The position numbers and the translations under genes are program-made. The notes below the pieces were generated by a model. The model saw only the letters and a list, made by a program, of their open reading frames with translations. It was not told the DNA's origin and made no database searches. Of a stretch of DNA of 64,000 bases, positions 34,897 through 44,168 are shown piece after piece. Source of the stretch: JAUWKC01 sp035527845 (GTDB lineage: Bacteria > Planctomycetota > Phycisphaerae > Sedimentisphaerales > Anaerobacaceae); assembly GCA_035527845.1 (NCBI GenBank), contig DATKZT010000007.1, positions 5,199-69,198 of the forward strand, in the 5' to 3' direction. How positions within the stretch are numbered: position 1 is the first letter of the stretch; each line of letters starts with the position of its first letter.

Positions 34897-37266
34897 ATGA
34901 AACCGTTAAGAAATACGTTTTTTTCGGCGGTGCTTTGCATCTTTGTTCTTGCCCATAACATTGACGCCCAGGAGAAAGAATCAAAAGGGTTGAAAAACGG
35001 TTTCGACGAGGTTATGGAGGTTATTCGCACCGGCAATGCCTACCAGCGGGCGGAGACCGTACCTACCCTGGCCCGAATAGATGACCCGCGCGTTGTAGCT
35101 GCACTCATTGACCTGCTAAACGATGACGATGAGACGGTTCGCGCTTATGCCGCCCAGCAGTTGGATCTCCTTGCCGACAAGCGCGCCGCCAAAGCACTGG
35201 TCAAGGCCCTTGGTGATTCGTCCTCGCGGGTTCGAACGGTTGCGGCGAACGGCCTGACGAAGATCGGCGACCGCAGCGCTGTCGGCGCGTTGGTAAAAAC
35301 CGTCCTTGAAAACCTTCCAAAGGTCGGTGAAGATTATCACGGACGTGATTCGATGCGGGCGGCTCTCCGGGCTATTGCCAGGCTCTCGACAAATTCGCCG
35401 CCAGAAATCATTGTGCTGCTGCGGCCCATCGCGACGGGTGAAACTGTTGACGCAAAGCTGTGGTGGTTTTACGAGGTCGTTGCTCAGTGCCTGGGGGAAA
35501 TCGGCGACAAAGCCGCCTTCGACCAGTTGCAAAGGGCGGATGAGGTTTTGAGCAGTATGCGGTCGGATTACAAGACCTGGTATGCAGTCCGCAAGGCAAT
35601 GTCCGCCATCGGCCCACAAGCCGCACCGTTCAATAGACCCGCCGCTGACATCTTGTATTCCTTTCGAACATTCAAGATAGACCAGGATGGAATTCGTCAG
35701 AGATGGGTATTTCCATTGGCAGAATTGGGCAACTCTGCCATCGGCGATATCGAATGGGCTCTAAAGTTTACCGAAACACAAAACGAAAGCCGCAGTCGAA
35801 AGATGGTCGGCATCGAAGCTCTCGGTGAAATCGGCGGACCCGAGGCCGCCAAGGTTCTGGGTGGTTATATAGACGGTCTATTCGTTGACGATGTGCCCGA
35901 AAAGCAGGTTTCCCCGGGTGAATCCGCAAGGCTCGGCCCCGGCAGGCGCCTGTGCCGTCAGTGTGATTACCCCTTGAGAGTGGCTCTGATTGCCCTATTT
36001 AAGGCGCAGCCTGATGTTGATACTGCGAAAGAAATTGTTGCTTTGCTGCCTTTGGAAAAGTTCGAGCAGACCAACGTGTTGTACGAAATAGAACGCGCCA
36101 CCCCACAGAAGGTGCCTGCCGCCGCTGCCGTGGAGTTGTACAGCCTGCTGGTGTTGCCACAGCCGCCCGAAGGTATTGAAAGATTTGCGTCGTGGCGCGC
36201 CATGGAGTTTCTGGCAAGAATCGGCGGCGAGCAGGCGGGGCGGGTCCTCAGTCGCGTCCTTTTGGAGTCGTCAAATGCAAAGCTCGTGGAATTGGCGGCC
36301 GACGGACTTGGTAAGATCAAAGACTACGATGCTGTGCCGACCCTCATGGAGGCGTCGAAGGTGAGGAACATCCCTGCTGAACGGGTAGCCCGCGCTATGG
36401 GCGCCATAAATGACAAACGGGCGGTGCCAGGACTGGAGTATATGGCAGGGCGTGATAATCTGAGTCAGGCAGACCGCCTGTGGATAGCCGCCGCACTGGC
36501 GCGATTGGGCAAAGACTACCAACAGAACGCTGCGATCGTCCGAAGCGCCCTGCCCGATTCCCTCGAGCAGGCTAAGTGGCTCAACGACCCTGAAACTATC
36601 AAGGCCGTAGCCGCCCTGAGCGAACAGGGCAAGAATCCCCTTGAGGCCGCACAGACTCTTGAGGCCGTCGGCACAAAGGAATCACTTGAGAAAGCCCTGC
36701 AAATCCTGAGCAGCCTGATAGACCCGGAAAGACCGGGCGACGCCAAAAGGCTGCAAACGGTGGCTTCTTCCGCCGCCCGGCTCGCAAACAAACTGGCAAG
36801 TCCGAAGGAAAGTTATTATGCAGACATAGCCACCGTTTCGAGCGAGGCGCTGCGCTGGTTCGAAATGGGCCAGCAGGCAAGTCCTCGCGCCGAGGCCATA
36901 TCGGGCTTTGAAGCGGTAGGGAGGCTGCCGGCGCTGGCGCGAAAAATCTGGATAGTCGAAGCCACCCGCCGACTGGACCTGGCCGCCAAACAGCAAGAAC
37001 CAAACTGGGAGTTCGAGTTAAACGGCAGCGAGATTAGAGCTATTAAGGGTATCTTTGCCCCGGAGCTGGTGCCCGTGCTTGAGCGCATCGTAAAAGAAAA
37101 CCAATCCACCGTAAGCTTTCACGGAAAATACCAAATCGCCAAGTTCTACAACGTCCGTAGCCGCGCTGCCAGAATCCTCACAGAAGAAACGGGACAGCCG
37201 CATACCTTCGTCGATGTTGACGGCCGGACACATCCCGGCGGGTGGGACCCTTCACAGGAAAAGTGA
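34897..37266 (+). CDS. Secreted HEAT-repeat protein
   Basis: A 789-residue protein with a signal peptide (MKPLRNTFFSAVLCIFVLAH, cleavage near NIDA-QE). HEAT/PBS-lyase-type repeats run from about residue 40 (RIDDPRVVAALIDLLNDDDE, KRAAKALVKALGDSSSRVRT, DRSAVGALVKTV), again near 300-330 (EALGEIGGPEAAKVLGG), and near 430-520. The C-terminal third is helical with no recognised domain. It starts 102 nt after the giant receptor gene with GGGAG upstream, and may belong to the same transcription unit. HEAT repeats also occur inside the receptor, so the two products may interact or derive from common modules. Function unknown. Confidence 0.8.
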   Translation: MKPLRNTFFSAVLCIFVLAHNIDAQEKESKGLKNGFDEVMEVIRTGNAYQRAETVPTLARIDDPRVVAALIDLLNDDDETVRAYAAQQLDLLADKRAAKALVKALGDSSSRVRTVAANGLTKIGDRSAVGALVKTVLENLPKVGEDYHGRDSMRAALRAIARLSTNSPPEIIVLLRPIATGETVDAKLWWFYEVVAQCLGEIGDKAAFDQLQRADEVLSSMRSDYKTWYAVRKAMSAIGPQAAPFNRPAADILYSFRTFKIDQDGIRQRWVFPLAELGNSAIGDIEWALKFTETQNESRSRKMVGIEALGEIGGPEAAKVLGGYIDGLFVDDVPEKQVSPGESARLGPGRRLCRQCDYPLRVALIALFKAQPDVDTAKEIVALLPLEKFEQTNVLYEIERATPQKVPAAAAVELYSLLVLPQPPEGIERFASWRAMEFLARIGGEQAGRVLSRVLLESSNAKLVELAADGLGKIKDYDAVPTLMEASKVRNIPAERVARAMGAINDKRAVPGLEYMAGRDNLSQADRLWIAAALARLGKDYQQNAAIVRSALPDSLEQAKWLNDPETIKAVAALSEQGKNPLEAAQTLEAVGTKESLEKALQILSSLIDPERPGDAKRLQTVASSAARLANKLASPKESYYADIATVSSEALRWFEMGQQASPRAEAISGFEAVGRLPALARKIWIVEATRRLDLAAKQQEPNWEFELNGSEIRAIKGIFAPELVPVLERIVKENQSTVSFHGKYQIAKFYNVRSRAARILTEETGQPHTFVDVDGRTHPGGWDPSQEK

Positions 37267-37344
37267 ATCCATCTGCCGGTCTTTATGCCGTAGCCGCGGT
37301 TGCCGAATGGGCGTTATTGACCCTGATACAGGCCTGCCAGGCGG

Positions 37345-39735
37345 TTACTTTGTTATCACAATGTTGTGGGGTTTCGAACCCTTTGGGATTTTGATGTTGA
37401 CGGTCTTTAGGTTTTCGTTGCCGTAGAAGCAGCCGGGGCCGAAGTACCAGCCCTCGGCGGCAGTGTCATAGGCCGATTTATCTTCGAGCCTGGGCAGTTC
37501 CGTGGAATTGACCGTCACCGAAGCAGGCTGCTTATCATGGTGGACCCACAGCTCGTAAGCCGCGTCCCACTGCGTAATCGCAAGCTCTATATTCCTTTGG
37601 GTTTGGGCGCACCGAACTTGCATGGCGCTGACACGGCCTTTAGGCGTCTGGCAGTCGCACATCGTGTATCCTGAAGGGCCACTTTTATCGGGATAGACAT
37701 CCCAGGTAATCGGGTCGGGTGCTTTTTCGTAGATGTAGCTCATCTCCGGCATCATGGGGATGATGGCGCCGGCCTTTACGAACATGGGCAGGCCGTCTTT
37801 GCCGTAGAGGGGCGCATCGATGGTGACGATTTGGCCGCCATCGTATTCTTTGCCCGTCCAATAGTGGACCCATCTGCCTTTCGGCAAGTAGACGTTCCAT
37901 GTGTCGGTCTTTTCCATCACCGGTGCGACGAGGATTTGTCTGCCCAGCATAAAATGAAAATCCTTATCGTAGGTTTTCTCATCGTCCTGATAGTCGAAGA
38001 CCAGCGGCGCCAGAATGGGCCGGCCCGTCTGGTGGGCCTCGATGGCGGCAGAATAATAATATGGATGTAGCCGGTAACGAAGCTTCAGGTAGAATCGAAA
38101 CAAATCCTGCTGCTGCTCTGTAAACAGCCACGGGAATGGTGCGCTTTCATCGTTGGCGCCCTGGAACTTTGCGATAGGCGCGACGGGCATCATATTCACT
38201 ATTCGGCGCATAACGTTCTGCTCTTCGAGCGGCTCACCTTTTCCGCGGTCGGTGAAGCCGCCGAGGTCTGCGGAGATGGAGCTGTAGCCTGCCAGGCCGC
38301 CGTTGCGAAAGTAATTCAGGTCGATGTCGAGGAACTGCAGGCCGTGCGGCGTGTCACCGGGCCAGGGGACAATGTAGCGATGGCCGCCGATGGGCCCGCC
38401 GCGGCTGATAACGGGGCGCCCGTGAAGTCCCTCGGCAGCCATTCCCTCCACGACCGTTTTGGCCCACAGTGAGCCGAAGAGGTTGTGGGCCTCATAGCCG
38501 TTGGCGAACTTCTCCAGGCCGGTGTACTGCATTGACCTTTCGCCGTTATCCTGTCTCCAGAAGTCCATGCCGTCTTTGATGCAGGGAAGATGGGCTTCGA
38601 AGTACTTATCCATGTCGGCCTTTTTGGTCGGGTCGAAACCTTTCCAGTCGTAGAGGTCATCGAACAGGGCGCAGCTAAAGCCGGTCTTTATTCCGTACTT
38701 GTCCAGCACCTTGTACATTTCCGCCGGATTCTCGTGTCCCTTTGCCCAGGTGAAATTCGGACCGAGCGAGCCGAAGTCCATCACGAAGACATCGACGGGC
38801 CAGTCGCCCTGCCTGTATTTGTTCGCCGCTTCGATTATTTTGTCCTCCAGCCAGGTGCAGTGGACCTGTATGTGGCCGAAGTACCACTTCTCCGGCAGGA
38901 TGGGCTTGCCGACAATTTCGGTGTACGTCTTTAGGATGTGATCGAAGCGCGGGCCGAGGACAAAATAATAGTCCATGTCCCAGCCTTCCATCGCGCCGCT
39001 TGTTCCGCTGAAGGAATACTCTGCTGCGGTTGTCCCCATCTCGAAGGTGACGTCGTCATCGAGGTTGTTGAAGAATATGCCGTAGCCTTTGCTGCTATAG
39101 AAGAAGGGAACGGGAAAACCGCCGGAGTCGTGGTGCTTTTCGAGCTCCTTTGCGTAGCAGACGATTTTTTGGCCGTGCATATCGAGCGGGTGGTTGTGTC
39201 CGCCGAAGCCGAAGAAATGCTCGTCCTCATCCAGCACCATCGTTTCGTAAACCTTCGAATCTGCATAACCGAGGCCCGCGTTGACGATTCCCTCTTTCTC
39301 CATCACCAGCAGATTCCCCTCGGCGTCGTAAAAGGCCAGCTTGAAGGGCTGCTTCCTGACTTTCACCAGCAGCTTACCGGCCCGAATGTTGTAGACGACG
39401 CCTTCGAGGTCGGCGTCGAACCCTTCTGAAATCTTGTACGAGACGCCCGGCCAGGTGTACGTAACCACCGCGTAAGGGCCGTTCTCGGCGAGGTGCAGGT
39501 CATCGAGGGGGAAATCCTGCCCGGCAGGCGCCATGTGGACCCTCACCAGATTCTCTTTGAGAAAACTCAGTCTGACTTTGCCGTTCTCGCAGTCGAAGGT
39601 GATGTTGTACCCATCCTGTTGGTAAGAATTGACATTGCCCATAATGGTGTAGGCCTGAGCGCGGGCCTCCCGCCCGGCTAACAACGCGCCAAACAGCATG
39701 CACCAGACGACTCTATTGCTGCTCTTGCCGACCAT
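37345..39735 (-). CDS. Glycoside hydrolase family 31 (alpha-glycosidase), secreted
   Basis: A 796-residue protein from ATG 39735, chosen because AAGGA sits about 7 nt upstream and a signal peptide starts there (MVGKSSNRVVWCMLFGALL, ending near AQA). An N-terminal beta domain is followed by the (beta/alpha)8 barrel. The nucleophile segment is GMDFWRQDNGE, and the acid/base segment is SRGGPIGGHRYIVPWPGD. C-terminal beta domains with YDKDFHFMLGRQILVAPV are typical of GH31. It cleaves alpha-glycosidic linkages (glucoside, xyloside or galactoside; specificity cannot be read here), probably in the periplasm or outside. A GH130 phosphorylase gene lies directly upstream in the same orientation, so both probably serve one oligosaccharide pathway. 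Confidence 0.9.
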   Translation of the reverse strand: MVGKSSNRVVWCMLFGALLAGREARAQAYTIMGNVNSYQQDGYNITFDCENGKVRLSFLKENLVRVHMAPAGQDFPLDDLHLAENGPYAVVTYTWPGVSYKISEGFDADLEGVVYNIRAGKLLVKVRKQPFKLAFYDAEGNLLVMEKEGIVNAGLGYADSKVYETMVLDEDEHFFGFGGHNHPLDMHGQKIVCYAKELEKHHDSGGFPVPFFYSSKGYGIFFNNLDDDVTFEMGTTAAEYSFSGTSGAMEGWDMDYYFVLGPRFDHILKTYTEIVGKPILPEKWYFGHIQVHCTWLEDKIIEAANKYRQGDWPVDVFVMDFGSLGPNFTWAKGHENPAEMYKVLDKYGIKTGFSCALFDDLYDWKGFDPTKKADMDKYFEAHLPCIKDGMDFWRQDNGERSMQYTGLEKFANGYEAHNLFGSLWAKTVVEGMAAEGLHGRPVISRGGPIGGHRYIVPWPGDTPHGLQFLDIDLNYFRNGGLAGYSSISADLGGFTDRGKGEPLEEQNVMRRIVNMMPVAPIAKFQGANDESAPFPWLFTEQQQDLFRFYLKLRYRLHPYYYSAAIEAHQTGRPILAPLVFDYQDDEKTYDKDFHFMLGRQILVAPVMEKTDTWNVYLPKGRWVHYWTGKEYDGGQIVTIDAPLYGKDGLPMFVKAGAIIPMMPEMSYIYEKAPDPITWDVYPDKSGPSGYTMCDCQTPKGRVSAMQVRCAQTQRNIELAITQWDAAYELWVHHDKQPASVTVNSTELPRLEDKSAYDTAAEGWYFGPGCFYGNENLKTVNIKIPKGSKPHNIVITK

Positions 39736-39750
39736 CAGTGCTTCCTTCAA

Positions 39751-39772
39751 TGGGTGCTGAGGGATTTGAACC
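39751..39772 (-). other. tRNA 3'-end-like fragment
   Basis: On the minus strand, 22 bases read as a T-loop (TTCAAAT within GG...CC), T-stem 3' half CCCTC, a 7-base acceptor 3' strand AGCACCC and a discriminator A. The matching 5' T-stem and 5' acceptor strand (GGGTGCT) are absent nearby, so it is not a tRNA. It could be a leftover attachment site or chance. It lies in the leader of the GH31 gene. Confidence 0.3.
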
Positions 39773-39911
39773 AAAATTTTCTGCCCGAGGCATTAAACCA
39801 GAACCGATACAGACTCGGCAGTTATTATACATTCCGCGAGGATTTTCTCAAGCATTTTTCAGGCGTGCGCCGTCGGGAGCGCATTCGTTTGCAGCAACGG
39901 GATTCGAGCGC

Positions 39912-40871
39912 TCAGTCTTCCGCTTTGGGACACGACAGAGCATAGTCGATCAATTCGCTCAACTTCGCCATCGCCACCGCAACGGTGCAGTCGGCGGCCC
40001 CGTAGTACAGATTAAGTCTGTCTGTTTCCTTGTGAACCACCGCGCCGGTGGGAAATACCACGTCGCTCACATCACCGATACGTTCATAGGACTCGCGGGG
40101 TCCGAGTATCCATTCGTCGCCTCGCCGCAACACTTTCCACGGCTCCTCCAAATCCACCAGAGCCAGACCGAGACGATATATGGCGCCGGCGGTGGTTCCG
40201 CGGACGCCGTGATAAAATATCAGCCAGCCATGCGGGGTCTCAATAGGCTGACATGCCAGTCCCACTCTCTGGCCGTCCCAGTACGCAGACCTGGTCTTGA
40301 TCAGAGTTCTGTGGTCGCCCCAATGCTTCAAATCTGGGGAGAAACTTATCCAGATATGGGCCTCTCCACGAACGATGGGCCTGTGAAGCAGCGCGAATCG
40401 TCCCCTGAACCGCCGCGGGAACAGGCAGGCGTCTTTATCCTCCGGCGGAAGCAGCGCTCCGAGGCGGGCGAACGTCCTGAAATTCTTCGTAACCGCCAGC
40501 GAAACGGTGGGCCCGCCTTCGCTGAAGGAAGTATAGGTAATGCCGAACTGCTTCTGCTCTTCCAGCCAGACAATTCGGGGGTCTTCAAGACCCCATTTCT
40601 CCTCGCGCGAACTCTGGTCGGCCTCGAGCGTAGGCGCCGGGTCGATTTCCCAGTTTGTGAAACCGTCCGCACTTCGAGCCACTGTCAGGTGGGAAAAGCC
40701 GCGCAGGTCCTCCACACGAACCAACAGCAGCGTCTCTGTGTTCAGCCTGACCGCGGCGGGATTGAAAACCGCGTTTGCAGGATAGGGCCACATCTCCGGC
40801 GTTAGTATAGGGTTGCCCTCATACCGCGTGAACAACTCATTTGCCTTTTTTTGTCGTGCTATCTCGTTCAT
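39912..40871 (-). CDS. GH130-family beta-mannoside phosphorylase-like protein
   Basis: A 319-residue cytoplasmic protein of typical GH130 length. It starts with the RYEGNPILTP segment seen in the family, then VFNPAAVRL, the WGLEDPRIVWL motif that carries the catalytic Asp region, a central HWGDHRTLIKTR block, and a closing NLYYGAADCTVAVA strand. GH130 enzymes phosphorolyse beta-1,2- or beta-1,4-mannosides to mannose-1-phosphate. It lies 176 nt upstream of the GH31 gene on the same strand, and the pair may be co-expressed. Exact linkage cannot be assigned. Confidence 0.9.
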   Translation of the reverse strand: MNEIARQKKANELFTRYEGNPILTPEMWPYPANAVFNPAAVRLNTETLLLVRVEDLRGFSHLTVARSADGFTNWEIDPAPTLEADQSSREEKWGLEDPRIVWLEEQKQFGITYTSFSEGGPTVSLAVTKNFRTFARLGALLPPEDKDACLFPRRFRGRFALLHRPIVRGEAHIWISFSPDLKHWGDHRTLIKTRSAYWDGQRVGLACQPIETPHGWLIFYHGVRGTTAGAIYRLGLALVDLEEPWKVLRRGDEWILGPRESYERIGDVSDVVFPTGAVVHKETDRLNLYYGAADCTVAVAMAKLSELIDYALSCPKAED

Positions 40872-41111
40872 CGTATCAGCCCCAGCACATCGGCCGTTCC
40901 CTGTGCAAAGGCACTCTTGCGCGCCAAATTTGCACAGGCTGCATTTTCGGCCCCTCTTCAGGTTACTGAATTCTTAATCGGCAACCTCGGCAGCCTGCCG
41001 TAAAACAAAGTACGAATTTTGAACACCAACCTCAAGAATCCGGCCCAAGCGTCCATTTTTTGCCTCCTCAAGCCGGAATTTACTCCACGACCGGGCATTC
41101 GACGATTTCGA

Positions 41112-43259
41112 TTATGCCCTGACCAGCTGTGTTTCATACAGACTCTGGTACAGGGGGCAGCTCTGCATAAGCTGCTCGTGCTGACCCTGCGCGATAACCC
41201 GCCCCTGATCCATTACCACTATAACGTCGGCACTTATCACCGTGCTGAACCTGTGCGCGATGATGAAACTGGTTCTATCCCGCATAATCTCCTCGATGGC
41301 ATTGTGAATCTTGGCCTCGCTGTCGGCGTCAACCTGGCTGGTCGCCTCGTCGAAAATGAGTATCGAGGGGTTCTTCAGTATGGCCCTGGCGATAACGATT
41401 CTCTGGAGCTGCCCGCCGCTCAGGCCCGACCCCTGCTCCCCGATCATGGTATCATAACCATCAGGCAGCGGGCAAATAAATTCATCCGCGAACGCACGTT
41501 TGGCTGCCTCCACTATTTCCTGGCGGGCCGCACCCGGCCTGCCGTAGCCTATGTTCGCCGCGATGGTGTCATTGAACGTCACCACATTTTGTGTCACCAT
41601 TCCAATCTGGTTTCTCAAACTCGACAGTGTTGCATCGCGAATGTCTTTGCCGTCTATCAACACGGCACCGCTGTCAGGGTCGTAGAATCTCGGCAGCAGA
41701 TTTGCCAGCGTCGTCTTGCCCGACCCGTTCGGTCCGACGACAGCCACATTGTGACCCGCCTGAACGATAAGATTGATTCCTTTCAACGCCGGCGTCACAG
41801 AGCCAGGATACGTGAAAACCACGTCCCGAAATTCGATTCTTTCTTTCAGCGGCGCAATTTCGACGGCGCCTGCGTTCTGAGGTTCGACCGGCTGGTCCAT
41901 CATTGCAAAAACCCTCTCGGCCGCGGCATCGGCCTCCTGAATCTTCGTCCAGACGTCGCTGGTCTTTCTAACCGCCTCTGCCGCTGCACCCAACAGCCCC
42001 AGCAGCACGAGGAATTCGCTCCCGCCCATTTCATTGTTAGTTACCCAACTCGCGCCCACAATCAACGCCGCAGAACCCGCCGCCAGACCAAGCACTTCCA
42101 TTATCGGGCTCGTTGCCGCATCAACCTTGGCCATCTTCAGCAGCTGCTTCAGAAGCCTCTGGTTGATGCCCCTGAACACACCTGCTTCGTGTGCCTGCTG
42201 GTTATATACCTTGACAACCTTGAGCCCGGACATTGTCTCCTGCAGCTTGGCAAGCATTTCCGACCAGGCCATCAGCGACTTTCTCGACGCACGCTTCATC
42301 TTTCTTCCCAGCTTCGCCACCATCCACAGCGTGGGCGGACCGCCGCACAGAAATATGACCGTCAACTGCCAGTTGAGAAGCGACGCACCCGCAAGAAGAA
42401 GCGCCGCATTCAAAGGCTCCCGAAGCGCCTTGCCAAGAAGCGTCTTGATCCCGTTGCCCATGGCGCCGGTATCGCGAACCAGTCTGCTCACCGAATCCGT
42501 GGGCCGTTCACTGGCGAAGAATCCTGTGGGCATATTGATTACGTGCGCAAAGGCATCCTCGCGGAGCCTGTTTATGCCCGTGTGCACGACTTTCTGAGCC
42601 ATGTAATCCTGAAAGAACTTGGCGATGCACCGGATGACGGTCACTATTGCCACAAACAACACTATAATCATAATCGCCCTGGTCCTGCTGTTCTGGCTGT
42701 CCTCGGCGGGCAGCAGTCCCTCCGCCCACCTCGCACCATTGATGAGCCGGGCCTTTATGTGCTTGCGCGAAATGTTCTGCATCTGCACACGCTGCACCCG
42801 GCTGTCACCCGGACGTTTCACATACAGGTTGACCGCCTCGCCCTCGGCGTGGGCCAGTTGGTTGAGAAGCTCAGGGAAAAGTACTTTCTTAACCCCCCCC
42901 TCGTCAGCGACAGGGCCGACAGCAACGATTCGCTCTCTGCGCCCAAGGCCCGCTTTATCGGCAAGACTGCCCTCTTCGACCCCCGTTACGAGCAGACTAT
43001 AGGCAATATCACCGCTGTTGCTCTGTGTGATATCGGTGCCGGTGGGGACGTCAAAGCTGACCCCATACTGCCACGCACAAATCTTGCGGTTCATCCATCC
43101 TCGCAGGCCCTCCTCGCCGGTCATCACCTTCAGCAGCGGGATAAGCGTCATAAAACTGAGCGACAAGAGCATCGATACGAGCAAGGCGCTAACGACCACA
43201 ACCGCTATCCGCGGCCATTGGGGCCAGAGGTATTTGAATATGCGCCTGAATGATTTCAT
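41112..43259 (-). CDS. ABC exporter (MsbA-like) with a PDZ-like periplasmic insert
   Basis: A 715-residue protein from ATG 43259 (MKSFRRIFKYLWPQWPRI, the usual exporter start). In-frame ATGs at 43319 and further upstream are possible but lack ribosome sites. TM1 is at about 17-40. A ~150-residue loop follows, holding a PDZ-like segment (about 88-161: VTGVEEGSLADKAGL, RRERIVAVGPV, EGEAVNLYVKR). TM2 is near 195-213, and the remaining helices run to about 470. The nucleotide-binding domain has GPNGSGKTT (Walker A, ~505), LSGGQ (signature) and ILIFDEATS (Walker B). It is probably a lipid or drug flippase or exporter acting as a homodimer. The gene is divergent from the MBL hydrolase gene. Confidence 0.9.
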   Translation of the reverse strand: MKSFRRIFKYLWPQWPRIAVVVVSALLVSMLLSLSFMTLIPLLKVMTGEEGLRGWMNRKICAWQYGVSFDVPTGTDITQSNSGDIAYSLLVTGVEEGSLADKAGLGRRERIVAVGPVADEGGVKKVLFPELLNQLAHAEGEAVNLYVKRPGDSRVQRVQMQNISRKHIKARLINGARWAEGLLPAEDSQNSRTRAIMIIVLFVAIVTVIRCIAKFFQDYMAQKVVHTGINRLREDAFAHVINMPTGFFASERPTDSVSRLVRDTGAMGNGIKTLLGKALREPLNAALLLAGASLLNWQLTVIFLCGGPPTLWMVAKLGRKMKRASRKSLMAWSEMLAKLQETMSGLKVVKVYNQQAHEAGVFRGINQRLLKQLLKMAKVDAATSPIMEVLGLAAGSAALIVGASWVTNNEMGGSEFLVLLGLLGAAAEAVRKTSDVWTKIQEADAAAERVFAMMDQPVEPQNAGAVEIAPLKERIEFRDVVFTYPGSVTPALKGINLIVQAGHNVAVVGPNGSGKTTLANLLPRFYDPDSGAVLIDGKDIRDATLSSLRNQIGMVTQNVVTFNDTIAANIGYGRPGAARQEIVEAAKRAFADEFICPLPDGYDTMIGEQGSGLSGGQLQRIVIARAILKNPSILIFDEATSQVDADSEAKIHNAIEEIMRDRTSFIIAHRFSTVISADVIVVMDQGRVIAQGQHEQLMQSCPLYQSLYETQLVRA

Positions 43260-43304
43260 TCCGTAAGCAAGTTCCTTACTTGCGCGAATCGCGTTTATCG
43301 TGTG

Positions 43305-43330
43305 GCCTTTTTCCGACATCCGAAAAAGGC
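43305..43330. promoter_or_regulatory. Inverted repeat in a divergent intergenic region
   Basis: Perfect 9-bp arms GCCTTTTTC (43305-43313) / GAAAAAGGC (43322-43330) with an 8-nt centre, 46 bp upstream of the exporter start and 145 bp upstream of the divergent hydrolase start. It could be an operator for one or both genes. There is no direct evidence. Confidence 0.4.
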
Positions 43331-43474
43331 GTCCGAAATACATGCCGGAGCCCGTCACCGGACCAATTTGGCCACAGCACACTAACAAACCGCGGCCCGA
43401 CGGTCAAGCCTAAAGCTCCTATTGACCATCGCAGGGTTTTTTGCTATCGTAACCGCCTTTTGAGGACCTCGCCA

Positions 43475-44107
43475 ATGCAGGTGGACAATCTGGTTCTGGG
43501 CGCGTTTGAAACGAATTGCTATGTGCTGCGGCATGACCCCGCTGCGACTCAATGCCTTGTCATCGACACCGGGCTGGAGGCACGCCCCCTTGTGGATTTT
43601 CTGCAGGCGGACGGGCTGGATCCGGCGGCCCTTGTATTGACGCACGGTCACGCCGACCACATCGCGGGGGTGGCTGACCTGCGCAAAAACTTTCCGGACA
43701 TGAAGGTCTGCATCCACCGGCTCGACGCCCCAATGCTTACCGGCGAGCAGGATAATCTGTCAGTGCTGGCCGGCGGCACATTCAGAGCAGACCCGGCGGA
43801 TTTCCTCATTGCCGAAGGCGACGTAATTGAACACGCCGCCATACGTCTCGAAGTAATTCATACCCCGGGACATACACCCGGCGGCATCTGCCTCTATTGC
43901 CGGCAGGACGGGATTATCTTTGTGGGAGACACACTCTTTGCCGGCTCGGTGGGGCGAGCCGACTTTCCGGGCGGAAGCATGAGACAATTACTGAAGAGCA
44001 TAAACGAACGAATTCTTGTACTGCCCGGCCAAACCATTGTTTATCCGGGTCACGGCCCGCCAACCACCATTTCAGAGGAAAAAACGCGTAATCCGTTCCT
44101 GAGCTAA
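43475..44107 (+). CDS. MBL-fold metallohydrolase (glyoxalase II / YcbL-like)
   Basis: A 210-residue protein from ATG 43475 (GAGGA 8 nt upstream). It has NCYVLRHD near residue 14, the metal motif THGHADHIAG (HxHxDH, about 56-65), HTPGHTPGGICLY, GDTLFAGSVGRAD and the closing YPGHGPPTT histidine. The pattern and length match the short glyoxalase II-like YcbL group. It is probably a cytoplasmic thioester hydrolase. It is followed 61 nt later by an EamA transporter gene in the same direction. Confidence 0.9.
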   Translation: MQVDNLVLGAFETNCYVLRHDPAATQCLVIDTGLEARPLVDFLQADGLDPAALVLTHGHADHIAGVADLRKNFPDMKVCIHRLDAPMLTGEQDNLSVLAGGTFRADPADFLIAEGDVIEHAAIRLEVIHTPGHTPGGICLYCRQDGIIFVGDTLFAGSVGRADFPGGSMRQLLKSINERILVLPGQTIVYPGHGPPTTISEEKTRNPFLS

Positions 44108-44168
44108 GTGCCCGTAATTCAACGACTGCCTGATTGACGGCGAATCACGGCGGGTCCGAATCCGACAA

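Noticed and set aside
39751..39830. A functional tRNA gene
   Set aside because: Only the 3' part fits; the 5' T-stem does not pair and no 5' acceptor strand GGGTGCT is found upstream.
41019..43253. 744-residue open frame on the plus strand opposite the ABC exporter
   Set aside because: Antisense shadow of a GC-rich gene; the minus-strand frame has full ABC motifs and the plus frame has biased His/Arg/Gln-rich composition.
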